A DNA stretch of 64,000 nt from Franzmannia qiaohouensis. Lineage in GTDB: Bacteria > Pseudomonadota > Gammaproteobacteria > Pseudomonadales > Halomonadaceae. Below, one piece after another: positions 28,218 through 37,272 of the stretch. Position numbers and translations under genes: made by a program. The notes beneath the pieces are model-generated. The model made no database searches and was not told where the DNA came from. It saw only the letters and a program-made list of their open reading frames with translations. The stretch's first letter is position 1. Every line of letters begins with the position of its first letter. Location of the stretch: positions 62,001 to 126,000 of the forward strand of contig NZ_JARWAM010000009.1 of the NCBI RefSeq assembly GCF_031451695.1. Direction: 5' to 3'.

Positions 28218-29414
28218 TCACTGACGTTCGATGAAGCGACGCAGGCGGCGGGCGCCCTCGACGGTGGCCTCGAGCTCGGCGACCAGCGCCAGGCGCACGC
28301 GGCCGCTGCCGGGGTTGTGGCCGTCGGCGCTGGTACGGCCCATATAGCTGCCCGGCAGCACGCTGACATGTTCTTCAGCGTAGAGCGCCCGGGTAAAGGC
28401 CGCGTCGTCGCCGCCGGGCACCGCCGGCCACAGGTAGAAGCTTGCCTGGGGGGCTGGGAACTCCATCACCGGTGCGAGGATCTCGGTCACCGCGGCGAAC
28501 TTCTCGCGGTAGGCGTTGCGGTTGGCGAGCACGTGCTGCTCGTCCTGCCAGGCGGCGATGGAGGCGCGCTGCAGCGGCAGCGACATGGCGCAGCCGTGGT
28601 AGGTGCGGTAGCGCTTGAACGGCGCAATCAGGGCGGCGTCGCCGGCCACGAACCCGGAGCGTAGCCCGGGCAGATTGGAGCGCTTGGAGAGCGAGTGGAA
28701 GACCAGGCAGCGCCGGTAGTCGTGGCGGCCCAGCGCCGCACACGCCTGCAGCAGTCCAGGCGGTGGCGCGGCTTCGTCGAGGTAGAGCTCGGAGTAGCAC
28801 TCGTCGGAGGCGATGAGGAAGTCGAATTCGTCGGCCAGTTCGAGCAGACGCTGGAAATCGGCCAGCGGCGTCACCGCCCCGGTGGGGTTGCCCGGCGAAC
28901 ACAGGAACACGATCTGCACCTGGTGCCAGGTCTCGGCGGATACGGCCTCGAGGTCCGGGCGAAAGCCGTGCTCGGCCACGCAGTCGAGGTAGAGCGGCTC
29001 GCCGCCGGCCAGTAGCGTCGCCCCTTCGTAGATCTGGTAGAAGGGGTTGGGCACCGCCACCCTGGCTGGGCGGCTACGGTCGAGTGCCGCCTGGACGAAG
29101 GCGAAGATCGCTTCGCGGGTACCGTTGACCGGCAGCACCTGGGTGTCGGGATCGAGGCCATCGAGGCTGAAGCGCCGCGCTGCCCAGCCGGCAATGCTGC
29201 GGCGCAGCTCGGGCATGCCATGGGTGGCAGGATAGCGTGCCATCTCCTGCTGATGCGCCACCAGCGCTTCGAGGGCGCCGGCATAGGGCGCATGCTGCGG
29301 CTCGCCGATGGTCAGCGGGATGTGCGTCAGCGCCGCTGGCGGGGTGACGTCGGCCTTGAGCGCGGCGAGCTTCTCGAAGGGATAGGGCTTGAGGGCATCG
29401 AGATCGGGGTTCAT
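28218..29414 (-). CDS. dapC: Succinyldiaminopimelate aminotransferase
   Basis: DapC transaminates N-succinyl-2-amino-6-ketopimelate with glutamate. The 398-residue fold-type I PLP enzyme has the pyridine-stacking region PNPFYQIYEG, the ASDECYSELY Asp/Tyr pair, the Schiff-base lysine in FHSLSKRSNLPGLRSGF and a C-terminal GRVRLAL with the carboxylate-binding Arg. The start MNPDLDALKPYPFEKL is the family start, with AGGACA upstream. The substrate is assigned from family and from dapD and dapE downstream. Confidence 0.95.
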   Translation of the reverse strand: MNPDLDALKPYPFEKLAALKADVTPPAALTHIPLTIGEPQHAPYAGALEALVAHQQEMARYPATHGMPELRRSIAGWAARRFSLDGLDPDTQVLPVNGTREAIFAFVQAALDRSRPARVAVPNPFYQIYEGATLLAGGEPLYLDCVAEHGFRPDLEAVSAETWHQVQIVFLCSPGNPTGAVTPLADFQRLLELADEFDFLIASDECYSELYLDEAAPPPGLLQACAALGRHDYRRCLVFHSLSKRSNLPGLRSGFVAGDAALIAPFKRYRTYHGCAMSLPLQRASIAAWQDEQHVLANRNAYREKFAAVTEILAPVMEFPAPQASFYLWPAVPGGDDAAFTRALYAEEHVSVLPGSYMGRTSADGHNPGSGRVRLALVAELEATVEGARRLRRFIERQ

Positions 29415-29520
29415 GGCTGTCCTGGTCGCCTCGAGGCGGCGGAAACGTGGGCGGGTCGACGCCGACGGCGGCGGCATGACCCGAGGATTATAGGGAAGCG
29501 GCGAAGGCGCCTCAAACCCG

Positions 29521-32196
29521 CTAGACGCCGAGCACCTCGATCAGTCGCTCGCGCAGGCGCTGCTGGCGCTCGGGGTCGGTAAGCGGCTCGCCGCCTTTGG
29601 TGGTGATGAAGAAGACGTCCTCGACGCGCTCGCCCAGGGTGGCGATCTTGGCCGCCGAGAGGGCGATGTCCTGCTCCATGAAGATGCGCCCGACCCGCGC
29701 CAGCAGGCCGGGGCGGTCGGGGGCGGTGAGCTCCAGCAGGGTGCGTTCGTTGGCCGGGTCCTGCTCGATCAGCACCTGGGTGGGTACCTTGAAGTGCTTG
29801 AGCTGGCGCGGGGTGTGGCGGGTGACGATCTGGGGGTAGTCGTCGGGGTCGTCGAGCTCCTCGACCAGGTGGCGGCGAATCGCCTCGATGCGTTCGCGGT
29901 CGCGGATCGCCTCGCCGTCGTCGTCGAGCACGATAAAGGTGTTGAGCGTCCAGTCGTTGCTCGAGGTGGCGATACGCGCGTCGTGGATCGACAGCCCCAA
30001 CTGCTCCATGGCGGCGGCGGTGGCGGCGAACAGGTCGTCTACCGAGCGGGTGTGGATAAACACCTTGGTGCCGCCCTCGGCCATGTCCTCGGTGGGCACG
30101 CTGATCAGGATCAGCGGCAGCTGCGAGTCGCCGTGGCCGAGGATGCCCTGGGTCTGCCAGGCGATCTCGCTGGGCGCGTACTGCAGGAAATAGTCTTCGC
30201 CGAGCGACTCCCAGAGGCGCTCGACCCGCGCCGGGTCGGCGCCGACGCTGGCCAGCAGCGAGCGCGCCTCCTCGCGGGTCTCGCGCACCCAGTCGTCGCG
30301 GTCCAGCGGGTTCTCCAGGCCGCGGCGCAGGGCGCGCTTGGTTTCGGCATGCAGTTGGCGCAGCAGGCTGGCGCGCCAGCCGTTCCACAGCGAGGGATTG
30401 GTGGCGTTGATATCGGCCACGGTCAGCACGTAGAGGTAGTCGAGGTGTACCTCGTCACGCACCTGGCGGGCGAAGTCGCGGATCACGTCGGGATCGGTGA
30501 TATCGCGCTTCTGGGCGGTCTTCGACATCAGCAGGTGGTGCTCGATCAGCCAACTGAGCAGCCGGGTGTCGCGGGGCGAGAGGCCGTGGCGCTCGGCGAA
30601 GCCCTCGACGTCGCGGGCGCCGATCAGCGAGTGGTTGCCGCCGCGGCCCTTGCCGATATCGTGATAGAGCCCGGCGATCCACAGCAGTTCGAGCTTGGGC
30701 AACTGATGGACCAGGGTGGCGGCCACCGGGAACGCCTCGCGTCCCTCAGGCTCGCGGAAGCACTGAATGAACTTGAGCAGCCGCAGGGTGTGGGCATCGA
30801 CGGTGTAGATATGAAACAGGTCGTGCTGCATCAGGCCCACCGCCTGGCCGAACTCCGGCAGGTACTTGCCGAGCACGCCGTAGCGGTTCATGCGCCGCAG
30901 CTGGCGGGCCACGTTGCCGCTGGAGCGCATGAGCTCCATGAACAGGCTCTGGTGGCGCACATCGTCGCGGAACAGGTCGTCGATGCGGTGGCGGTTGTCG
31001 CGGATCAGGCGAATGGTCTCGGCGCGTACGCCCTCGATCTCGGGATGCTGCGCCATCAGCAGGAAGAGTTCGAGCAGCGCCGCCGGCCGCTGGCGGAAGA
31101 CCCGCGGGTGGCGCGCCTGGATATAGCCGCCGGTGATCTCGAAGCGGTCGTTGAGCGGGGCGGTCTCCAGGCGCTCGTCGCCGCGCAGGATCACCTCGTC
31201 GAAGTGCTGCAGCAGCATGTCGTTGAGGCCGGCCAGGGCGGTGACGTGGCGGTAATAGCGCTTCATGAACTGCTCGACGGCGAGGCGCTCGGGAGTGTCG
31301 CGGTAGCCGAACAGCTCGGCGATGGCGCGCTGGTGATCGAACAGCAGGCGATCCTCGGCGCGCCCGGTGAGCATGTGCAGCGCATAGCGTACCTGCCACA
31401 GGAAGGCCTGGCCCTGGCTGAGGATGCGCAGCTCGGCGTCGTTCATGAAGCCGTTGTCGACCACGTCCTCGTAGCGCAGGGTGCCGAAGTGGCGCTTGGC
31501 CACCCAGCCGATCATCTGGATGTCGCGCAGCCCGCCCGGGGAGCTCTTGATATTGGGCTCGAGGTGATACTCGGAGTTGTTGTAGCGGTAGTGGCGGGTG
31601 ATCTGCTCCTGCCACTTGGCTTCGAAGAAGCGGTCCGCCGGCCATAGCCGCTCGGTGGAGAGGCGCTCGCGCATGGCCTCGCGCAGCCGCTCGTCGCCGG
31701 CCAGGGTGCGGGTCTCGAGCAGGTTGGTGATCACCGTGACGTCGGCCTCGGCCTCGCGCTGGCAGTCGTTGAGCGAGCGTACGCTGTGGCCGATCTCGAG
31801 CCCGATGTCCCACAGGAAGGTGATGAAATCGGTGAGCGGTTCGCGGTAGGGGGTGTCGTCGTCGTGCTCGAGCAGCAGCAGCAGGTCGATGTCGGAGTGC
31901 GGGTGCAGCTCGCCGCGGCCGTAGCCGCCTACCGCCAGCAGCGCAATGCCGTCGTCGGGCCAGGCGTGGCGCGACCAGGCCACCTGCAGCAGCCGGTCGA
32001 GGCACCAGGCGCGGCCGTGGATCAGGTCACGGATGTCGGCGCCGGCGCGAAAGCGCTCGTCGAGGCGGGCCTGGATCTCGCGCAGCGCCGCCTTGAACGG
32101 CGCGATGGGCGAGCGACTGCCGTCTAGCTCGGTGCGAAGCGTGTTCTCGTCGAACAGCGTCGTGTCGGGCGTGAAGCGGTAGTGGTGCAGTAGCAT
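29521..32196 (-). CDS. glnD: PII uridylyltransferase/uridylyl-removing enzyme
   Basis: GlnD senses glutamine and modifies PII proteins, setting nitrogen control. The 891-residue protein has the nucleotidyltransferase motif VGGYGRGELHPHSDID (about residues 88-104), an HD phosphohydrolase domain with YHDIGKGRGGNHS (HD at 512-513) for the removing activity, and two C-terminal ACT domains (LTAPDRPGLLARVGRIFME in the last). It starts one base after the map stop, at an ATG without a clear ribosome site, so translation is probably coupled to map. The map-glnD order is conserved in gammaproteobacteria. Confidence 0.96.
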   Translation of the reverse strand: MLLHHYRFTPDTTLFDENTLRTELDGSRSPIAPFKAALREIQARLDERFRAGADIRDLIHGRAWCLDRLLQVAWSRHAWPDDGIALLAVGGYGRGELHPHSDIDLLLLLEHDDDTPYREPLTDFITFLWDIGLEIGHSVRSLNDCQREAEADVTVITNLLETRTLAGDERLREAMRERLSTERLWPADRFFEAKWQEQITRHYRYNNSEYHLEPNIKSSPGGLRDIQMIGWVAKRHFGTLRYEDVVDNGFMNDAELRILSQGQAFLWQVRYALHMLTGRAEDRLLFDHQRAIAELFGYRDTPERLAVEQFMKRYYRHVTALAGLNDMLLQHFDEVILRGDERLETAPLNDRFEITGGYIQARHPRVFRQRPAALLELFLLMAQHPEIEGVRAETIRLIRDNRHRIDDLFRDDVRHQSLFMELMRSSGNVARQLRRMNRYGVLGKYLPEFGQAVGLMQHDLFHIYTVDAHTLRLLKFIQCFREPEGREAFPVAATLVHQLPKLELLWIAGLYHDIGKGRGGNHSLIGARDVEGFAERHGLSPRDTRLLSWLIEHHLLMSKTAQKRDITDPDVIRDFARQVRDEVHLDYLYVLTVADINATNPSLWNGWRASLLRQLHAETKRALRRGLENPLDRDDWVRETREEARSLLASVGADPARVERLWESLGEDYFLQYAPSEIAWQTQGILGHGDSQLPLILISVPTEDMAEGGTKVFIHTRSVDDLFAATAAAMEQLGLSIHDARIATSSNDWTLNTFIVLDDDGEAIRDRERIEAIRRHLVEELDDPDDYPQIVTRHTPRQLKHFKVPTQVLIEQDPANERTLLELTAPDRPGLLARVGRIFMEQDIALSAAKIATLGERVEDVFFITTKGGEPLTDPERQQRLRERLIEVLGV

Positions 32197-32197
32197 A

Positions 32198-32989
32198 TCA
32201 GCGGTCGAGGAAGCTGAGGTCTTCCTCAGCGCGGGCGGTGAGCACCTCGACGCCATCGGCGGTGACCAGCAGGGTGTGCTCCCACTGCGCCGACAGGCTG
32301 CGATCCTTGGTTACTGCGGTCCAGCCGTCGCGCAGCACCTTGGTGCGATAGCCGCCGACGTTGATCATCGGCTCGATGGTAAAGCACATGCCCTCGGCAA
32401 GGGCGATATCGGCCTCCGGGGCGTAGCCGTCGTAGTGCAGGATCTGCGGGTCCTCGTGGAAGCCGGCGCCGATGCCGTGGCCGCAGAAGTCGCGCACCAC
32501 CGAATAGCCATTGGTCTCGGCGTGCTGTTGGATGACCCGCGCCAGTTCGGAAAGCCGGGCGCCGGGCTTGACCAGGGCGATGCTCTTGTAGAGGCACTCC
32601 TGGGTGACGCGGCACAGCCGCTCGCCCTGGATGGTCTCGCCGATCACGAACATCTTGCTCGAGTCGCCGTGGTAGCCGTCGGCGGTCTTGACGGTGATGT
32701 CGATGTTCATGATGTCGCCTTTCTTGAGCTTCTTGGCGTCATCGGGGATGCCGTGGCAGACCACGTGATTGATCGAGGTGCAGGTGGCGTTGGGGAAACC
32801 GTGGTAGTTGAGCGGGGCCGGCGTCGAGCCCAGCTCGTCGACGATGAACTCGTGACACAGCCGGTCGAGCCTGCCGGTGGAGACACCGGCCTCGACGTGG
32901 GGGGCGATCATTTCCAGCACGCGGGCGGCCTGGCGACCGGCCTCGCGCATCTTGTCGATTTCCGCTGCGGTCTTGATGGGAACGTTCAT
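32198..32989 (-). CDS. map: Methionine aminopeptidase, type I
   Basis: Map removes the initiator methionine from nascent proteins. The 263-residue enzyme shows the five metal ligands in context: IDITVKTADGYHGD (two Asp), CGHGIGAGFHE (His), CFTIEPM (Glu) and SAQWEHT (Glu). The ATG at 32989 gives the length of the E. coli enzyme (264 aa); the frame is open 22 codons further upstream. It is divergent from rpsB, with 293 bases between them, as in many proteobacteria. Confidence 0.97.
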   Translation of the reverse strand: MNVPIKTAAEIDKMREAGRQAARVLEMIAPHVEAGVSTGRLDRLCHEFIVDELGSTPAPLNYHGFPNATCTSINHVVCHGIPDDAKKLKKGDIMNIDITVKTADGYHGDSSKMFVIGETIQGERLCRVTQECLYKSIALVKPGARLSELARVIQQHAETNGYSVVRDFCGHGIGAGFHEDPQILHYDGYAPEADIALAEGMCFTIEPMINVGGYRTKVLRDGWTAVTKDRSLSAQWEHTLLVTADGVEVLTARAEEDLSFLDR

Positions 32990-33050
32990 GGGGTCTCGAA
33001 TCTGGAGGCGGGTAACGCGCCGGAAGTGGACGCCAAAGGCGGCCGGCGAC

Positions 33051-33079
33051 TTCATCTCGGTAGCGAACTATGGTATAAA
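33051..33079 (+). promoter_or_regulatory. Predicted rpsB-tsf promoter
   Basis: TTCATC, 17-base spacer and TATAAA, with an extended TGG immediately before the -10. A start near 33086 gives a leader of about 197 bases. Confidence 0.65.
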
Positions 33080-33085
33080 GCCGCG

Positions 33086-33282
33086 CGCTTTCCTGCAATC
33101 GTTGACCGGAGTGCGGACGGGCCTTGAGCGCTCGACGCGGGGAGACGATAATGCGGGGGGCGTAATGAACGCCTAAATCACACATGCACCGTCACATGGT
33201 CCCGGGTGCCTGCGTCACGCGAGTGCGCTGGTCGGATCCATGGGGTGCATGGAGGCCTAACCCGATTTATCAGGAGTCATCC
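33086..33282 (+). promoter_or_regulatory. rpsB leader, candidate S2 autoregulatory RNA
   Basis: The leader can close a long-range stem between CATGCACC (33183-33190) and GGTGCATG (33244-33251), with a second pairing inside it (CATGG 33195-33199 with CCATG 33238-33242). It ends in a pyrimidine/AU stretch before CAGGAG. In E. coli the rpsB leader (Rfam t44 region, between map and rpsB) mediates feedback by S2. Position and architecture fit; the match has not been tested with a covariance model. Confidence 0.45.
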
Positions 33283-34020
33283 ATGGCACACGTCAATATG
33301 CGTGACCTGCTCAAGGCAGGCGCCCACTTCGGTCACCAGACCAAGTACTGGAACCCGAAGATGAGCAAGTTCATCTTCGGCGCGCGCAACAAGATTCACA
33401 TCATCAACCTCGAGCACACCCTGCCGGCGCTGAACGACGCCATCGGCGTGGTCGAGAAGATGGCCGCTTCCAACAACAAGATCCTGTTCGTCGGCACCAA
33501 GCGTTCCGCCAGCAAGATCATCAAGGAAGAGGCGAATCGCGTCGGTCAGCCGTTCGTCAACCATCGCTGGTTGGGCGGCATGCTGACCAACTACAAGACC
33601 ATTCGTCAGTCGATCAAGCGTCTGCGTGAGCTCGAGGCGATGCACGAAGATGGCACCTTCGAGAAGCTGACCAAGAAGGAAGTCCTGATGGCCACCCGCG
33701 AGCAGGACAAGCTCGAGCGTTCGGTGGGCGGCATCAAGGAGATGGGCGGTCTGCCCGATGCGCTGTTCGTGATCGACGTCGACCACGAGCGGATTGCCAT
33801 CAACGAGGCCAACAAGCTGGGTATCCCGGTGATCGGGGTGGTCGACACCAACTCCGACCCGGACGGCGTCGACTACGTGATCCCTGGCAACGATGACTCC
33901 ATCCGCGCCATCCAGATCTACGTCAAGGCCATCGCCGATGCCTGCGGTCGCGCCAAGGAAGGTCGTCCCGACGAATTCGTTGAAGTCTCGGACGCCGACG
34001 CCAGCGAAACCGCCGAGTAA
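33283..34020 (+). CDS. rpsB: 30S ribosomal protein S2
   Basis: S2 is a late-assembling small-subunit protein. The 245-residue product begins MAHVNMRDLLKAGAHFGHQT and contains NPKMSKFIFGARNKIHIINL, NHRWLGGMLTN and the C-terminal GVVDTNSDP segment. The ATG at 33283 has CAGGAG upstream; the frame extends to 33184 through the structured leader but without family support. It opens the rpsB-tsf-pyrH-frr group and is followed by a strong hairpin before tsf. Confidence 0.98.
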   Translation: MAHVNMRDLLKAGAHFGHQTKYWNPKMSKFIFGARNKIHIINLEHTLPALNDAIGVVEKMAASNNKILFVGTKRSASKIIKEEANRVGQPFVNHRWLGGMLTNYKTIRQSIKRLRELEAMHEDGTFEKLTKKEVLMATREQDKLERSVGGIKEMGGLPDALFVIDVDHERIAINEANKLGIPVIGVVDTNSDPDGVDYVIPGNDDSIRAIQIYVKAIADACGRAKEGRPDEFVEVSDADASETAE

Positions 34021-34066
34021 TACCGCTGCGCCTGCTGCCGCGCCGTGAGTGCGATGAGCAGGCGAG

Positions 34067-34091
34067 AAGGGGGGCTTCGGCCCCCTTTTTT
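34067..34091 (+). terminator. Intercistronic terminator/attenuator between rpsB and tsf
   Basis: GGGGGGC-TTCG-GCCCCC with a run of six T. The stable UUCG tetraloop and U-tract make a genuine intrinsic terminator, probably partial, setting the S2 to EF-Ts ratio. Confidence 0.85.
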
Positions 34092-34147
34092 CCCGCTGCG
34101 CGGGAGATCCGCGTACCGACGTCGAACCAATTTCAGAGGTTATTATC

Positions 34148-35017
34148 ATGGCAGCTATCAGCGCCTCTCAGGTCAAGGAACTGCGCGAGCGTACCGGGCT
34201 CGGCATGATGGAGTGCAAGAAGGCCCTCACCGAAGCCGGTGGTGACATCGAGCAGGCGATCGAGGACCTGCGCAAGAACTCTGGTCTCAAGGCCGCCAAG
34301 AAGGCCGGTCGTACCGCCGCGGAAGGCGCCGTGGTGACCCGCGTGGCCGCCGACGGCAGCTACGGCGTAATGGTCGAGATCAACTCCGAAACCGACTTCG
34401 TCGCCCGTGACGACAACTTCAAGGGCTTTGCCGACCAGGTCGTCAACGCCCTGTTCGAGGCCAAGAGCGACGACGTGGCCGCACTGATGGCCGGCGACAT
34501 GGAAGCCATCCGCGAGCAGCTGGTGCAGAAGATCGGCGAGAACATCAGCGTGCGTCGTGCGGTGCTGGTTGAGGCTGGCGCCGGCAATCTGGTGGGCGAG
34601 TACGTCCACGGCGGCCGCATCGGCGTGCTGACCGTGCTCAAGGGTGCCAACGCCGAGGTAGCCAAGGACGTTGCCATGCACGTCGCCGCCATCAATCCGG
34701 CCGTGGCACTGCCCGAGAACATGCCCCAGGAGCAGCTCGATCAGGAAAAGGCCATCATCCTGGCCCAGCCTGACATGGCCGGCAAGCCCGAGCAGATCGC
34801 CGAGAAGATGGTGCAGGGCCGCCTCAAGAAGTACCTGGCCGAGAACAGCCTGACCGAGCAGCCGTTCGTCAAGGATCCCAACCAGTCCGTCGCCGAGTTC
34901 GTCAAGAGCGCCGGCGGTGAGGTGGTCGGCTTCACGCGCTTTGAAGTGGGTGAGGGGATCGAGAAGGAAGAGGTCGACTTCGCCAAGGAAGTAATGGAAC
35001 AGGCTCGCCGCAGCTGA
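34148..35017 (+). CDS. tsf: Elongation factor Ts
   Basis: EF-Ts exchanges GDP for GTP on EF-Tu. The 289-residue protein starts MAAISASQVKELRERTGLGM, has MECKKALTEAGGD of the N-terminal UBA-like domain, the TDFVARDDNF core motif, and coiled-coil and C-terminal modules typical of the proteobacterial form. AGAGG precedes the ATG. It follows rpsB across an intercistronic terminator and precedes pyrH. Confidence 0.98.
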   Translation: MAAISASQVKELRERTGLGMMECKKALTEAGGDIEQAIEDLRKNSGLKAAKKAGRTAAEGAVVTRVAADGSYGVMVEINSETDFVARDDNFKGFADQVVNALFEAKSDDVAALMAGDMEAIREQLVQKIGENISVRRAVLVEAGAGNLVGEYVHGGRIGVLTVLKGANAEVAKDVAMHVAAINPAVALPENMPQEQLDQEKAIILAQPDMAGKPEQIAEKMVQGRLKKYLAENSLTEQPFVKDPNQSVAEFVKSAGGEVVGFTRFEVGEGIEKEEVDFAKEVMEQARRS

Positions 35018-35125
35018 GGTCTGACTCCATCGACACGTGTTGGCGTGCGCGCAAGCGCACGCCTTCGCGTATCCGGCTGGTGCATGCCAGCCATGCCCGC
35101 CCGCATAGCCACCAGGAGAGCTTCC

Positions 35126-35899
35126 ATGCCCACGAGCCACGATTCCCAGAGCGCCGAGCGCGGCACCAAGCCTGAGCGCGGTGCCAAGTCGAAGTACAAG
35201 CGCATTCTTCTCAAGCTGTCCGGCGAAGCCCTGATGGGCGAGCACGAGTTCGGTATCGATCCGCAGGTGCTGGATCGCATGGCGCTGGAGATCGGCCAAC
35301 TGGTAGGGATCGGGGTCCAGGTTGGTATCGTGGTCGGCGGCGGCAACCTGTTCCGCGGTGCGGCGCTCAACGAGGCGGGCATGGACCGTGTCACCGGCGA
35401 CCATATGGGCATGCTGGCCACGGTGATGAATGCCCTGGCCATGCGCGATGCGCTGGAGCGTTCGAACATCCGCTCGCGGGTGATGTCGGCGATTCCCATG
35501 AGCGGGGTAGTGGAGCACTACGACCGCCGCACCGGGATTCGCTACCTCACCTCCGGGGACGTGGTATTGTTCTCCGCCGGGACCGGCAACCCCTTCTTCA
35601 CCACCGACTCGGCGGCCTGCCTGCGCGGTATCGAGATCGACGCCGACGTGGTGGTCAAGGCCACCAAGGTCGACGGGGTCTACGACAAGGATCCGGTCAA
35701 GCACGCCGACGCGGTGAAATATGAGCACCTGACCTATGACGAGGTGCTCGATCAGAAGCTGGGGGTCATGGATTTGACCGCCATTTGCCTGGTGCGGGAC
35801 CATGACATGCCGGTTCGCGTATTCGACATGAACAAGCCCGGTGCCCTGCTCAACCTTGTGGTGGGCGGCAAGGAAGGCACGCTGATAGACAGAGGGTAA
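35126..35899 (+). CDS. pyrH: UMP kinase
   Basis: PyrH phosphorylates UMP to UDP and is allosterically controlled by GTP and UTP in proteobacteria. The 257-residue hexameric amino-acid-kinase-fold protein shows YKRILLKLSGEALMG, VGIVVGGGNLFRG, TGNPFFTTDSAA and VKATKVDGVYDKDP. The ATG at 35126 has CAGGAGAG upstream and gives a polar N-terminal extension of about 20 residues relative to E. coli (241 aa). The frr gene begins four bases after the stop. Confidence 0.97.
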   Translation: MPTSHDSQSAERGTKPERGAKSKYKRILLKLSGEALMGEHEFGIDPQVLDRMALEIGQLVGIGVQVGIVVGGGNLFRGAALNEAGMDRVTGDHMGMLATVMNALAMRDALERSNIRSRVMSAIPMSGVVEHYDRRTGIRYLTSGDVVLFSAGTGNPFFTTDSAACLRGIEIDADVVVKATKVDGVYDKDPVKHADAVKYEHLTYDEVLDQKLGVMDLTAICLVRDHDMPVRVFDMNKPGALLNLVVGGKEGTLIDRG

Positions 35900-35903
35900 T
35901 GAC

Positions 35904-36461
35904 GTGATCAACGATATTCAGAAAGACGCCGAGTCTCGCATGAAGAAGAGCCTCGAGGCGCTGCAGGCCAACTTCCACAAGATTCGTACCGGGCGTGCCC
36001 ATACCAGCATTCTCGATGCGGTGATGGTGGAGTACTACGGCGGCCAGGTGCCGATCAACCAGGTCGCCAGCGTCAACGTCGAGGACGCCCGCACCCTGAG
36101 CGTATCGCCCTGGGAGAAGGACATGGTGCCCAAGGTCGAGAAGGCGATCATGACCGCCGACCTGGGGCTGAATCCCTCCACCGCCGGCAGCGTGATCCGC
36201 GTGCCGATGCCGATGCTCACCGAAGAGACGCGCAAGGGCTATATCAAGCAGGCGCGCAGCGAGGCGGAGCACGCCCGCGTGGCGGTGCGCAACGTGCGGC
36301 GCGACGCCAACGGTGATCTCAAGTCGCTGCTCAAGGACAAGGATATCTCCGAGGATGAGCAGCACAAGGGCGAGGATATGATCCAGAAGCTCACCGACAA
36401 GTACATCGGCGAGATCGACAGCCTGCTGGAAGCCAAGGAACACGACCTGATGCAGGTCTGA
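35904..36461 (+). CDS. frr: Ribosome recycling factor
   Basis: Frr with EF-G splits post-termination ribosomes. The 185-residue protein has the length and key segments of the family: FHKIRTGRAHTSILD, VSPWEKDMVPKVEKAI, LGLNPSTAGSVIRVPMP and the C-terminal DLKSLLKDKDISEDE. The start is a GTG four bases after pyrH, with GAGGG overlapping the pyrH stop region. Confidence 0.98.
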   Translation: MINDIQKDAESRMKKSLEALQANFHKIRTGRAHTSILDAVMVEYYGGQVPINQVASVNVEDARTLSVSPWEKDMVPKVEKAIMTADLGLNPSTAGSVIRVPMPMLTEETRKGYIKQARSEAEHARVAVRNVRRDANGDLKSLLKDKDISEDEQHKGEDMIQKLTDKYIGEIDSLLEAKEHDLMQV

Positions 36462-36513
36462 TCGGCTGGCGGGCCTCGCGCCCGCCCCACCTCCTCTCCC
36501 GATGCGAGACCCC

Positions 36514-37272
36514 ATGACCTCAACGCTGTCTTCACAAGAGTGCCGTGATGGTCTGCCACGCCACGTGGCGGTGATCATGGATGGCAACAATCGCTGGGCG
36601 CGTGCCCGCGGCTTCTCCGGCGTGCGCGGTCACCGCGCCGGCGTCGAGTCGGTGCGTGCGGTGATCCGCCGTGCCGCCGAGCGGCGCATCGAGATGCTGA
36701 CCCTGTTTGCCTTCTCCAGCGAGAACTGGCGGCGGCCCGCCGATGAGGTCAGCGCACTGATGGAGCTGTTCCTGTGGGCCCTCAAGCGTGAGGTCAAGAA
36801 GCTCCACGAGCACGATATTCGGCTCTCGGTGATTGGCGACCGCAACGGTTTCTCGGCGGCGATTCAGCAACATATCGAACGCGCCGAGGCGCTGACCCGC
36901 GACAACCGCGGCCTGCACCTGGTCATTGCCGCCAACTACGGTGGCCAGTGGGACCTGGCGCGGGCTGCGCGACGCCTAGCCGAGCGCGTCGAGGCCGGTG
37001 AGCTGCGCGCCGCCCAGGTCGACGAGGCCGCCCTGGGCAGTCAGGTGTGCCTGGCCGGGTCGCCGCCGGTGGACCTGTGCATTCGCACCAGCGGCGAGCA
37101 GCGTATCTCCAATTTCCTGCTCTGGCAGCTGGCCTACGCCGAATTCTACTTCACTCCGCTCCTGTGGCCCGATTTCGACGGCGCCGCCTTCGACCAGGCT
37201 CTGGATGCGTACCGCGGTCGCCTGCGGCGCTTTGGCATGACCGATGAACAGGTCGAGGCGCAGCATGCTTAA
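36514..37272 (+). CDS. uppS: Undecaprenyl diphosphate synthase
   Basis: UppS extends farnesyl diphosphate with isopentenyl diphosphate in cis configuration to C55, the lipid carrier for peptidoglycan and LPS. The 252-residue protein shows HVAVIMDGNNRWARARG with the catalytic Asp, LTLFAFSSENWRRP, and CIRTSGEQRISNFLLWQLAYAE. The ATG at 36514 is preferred on length; 36502 is an alternative and neither has a strong ribosome site. The stop overlaps the cdsA start by eight bases. Confidence 0.97.
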   Translation: MTSTLSSQECRDGLPRHVAVIMDGNNRWARARGFSGVRGHRAGVESVRAVIRRAAERRIEMLTLFAFSSENWRRPADEVSALMELFLWALKREVKKLHEHDIRLSVIGDRNGFSAAIQQHIERAEALTRDNRGLHLVIAANYGGQWDLARAARRLAERVEAGELRAAQVDEAALGSQVCLAGSPPVDLCIRTSGEQRISNFLLWQLAYAEFYFTPLLWPDFDGAAFDQALDAYRGRLRRFGMTDEQVEAQHA

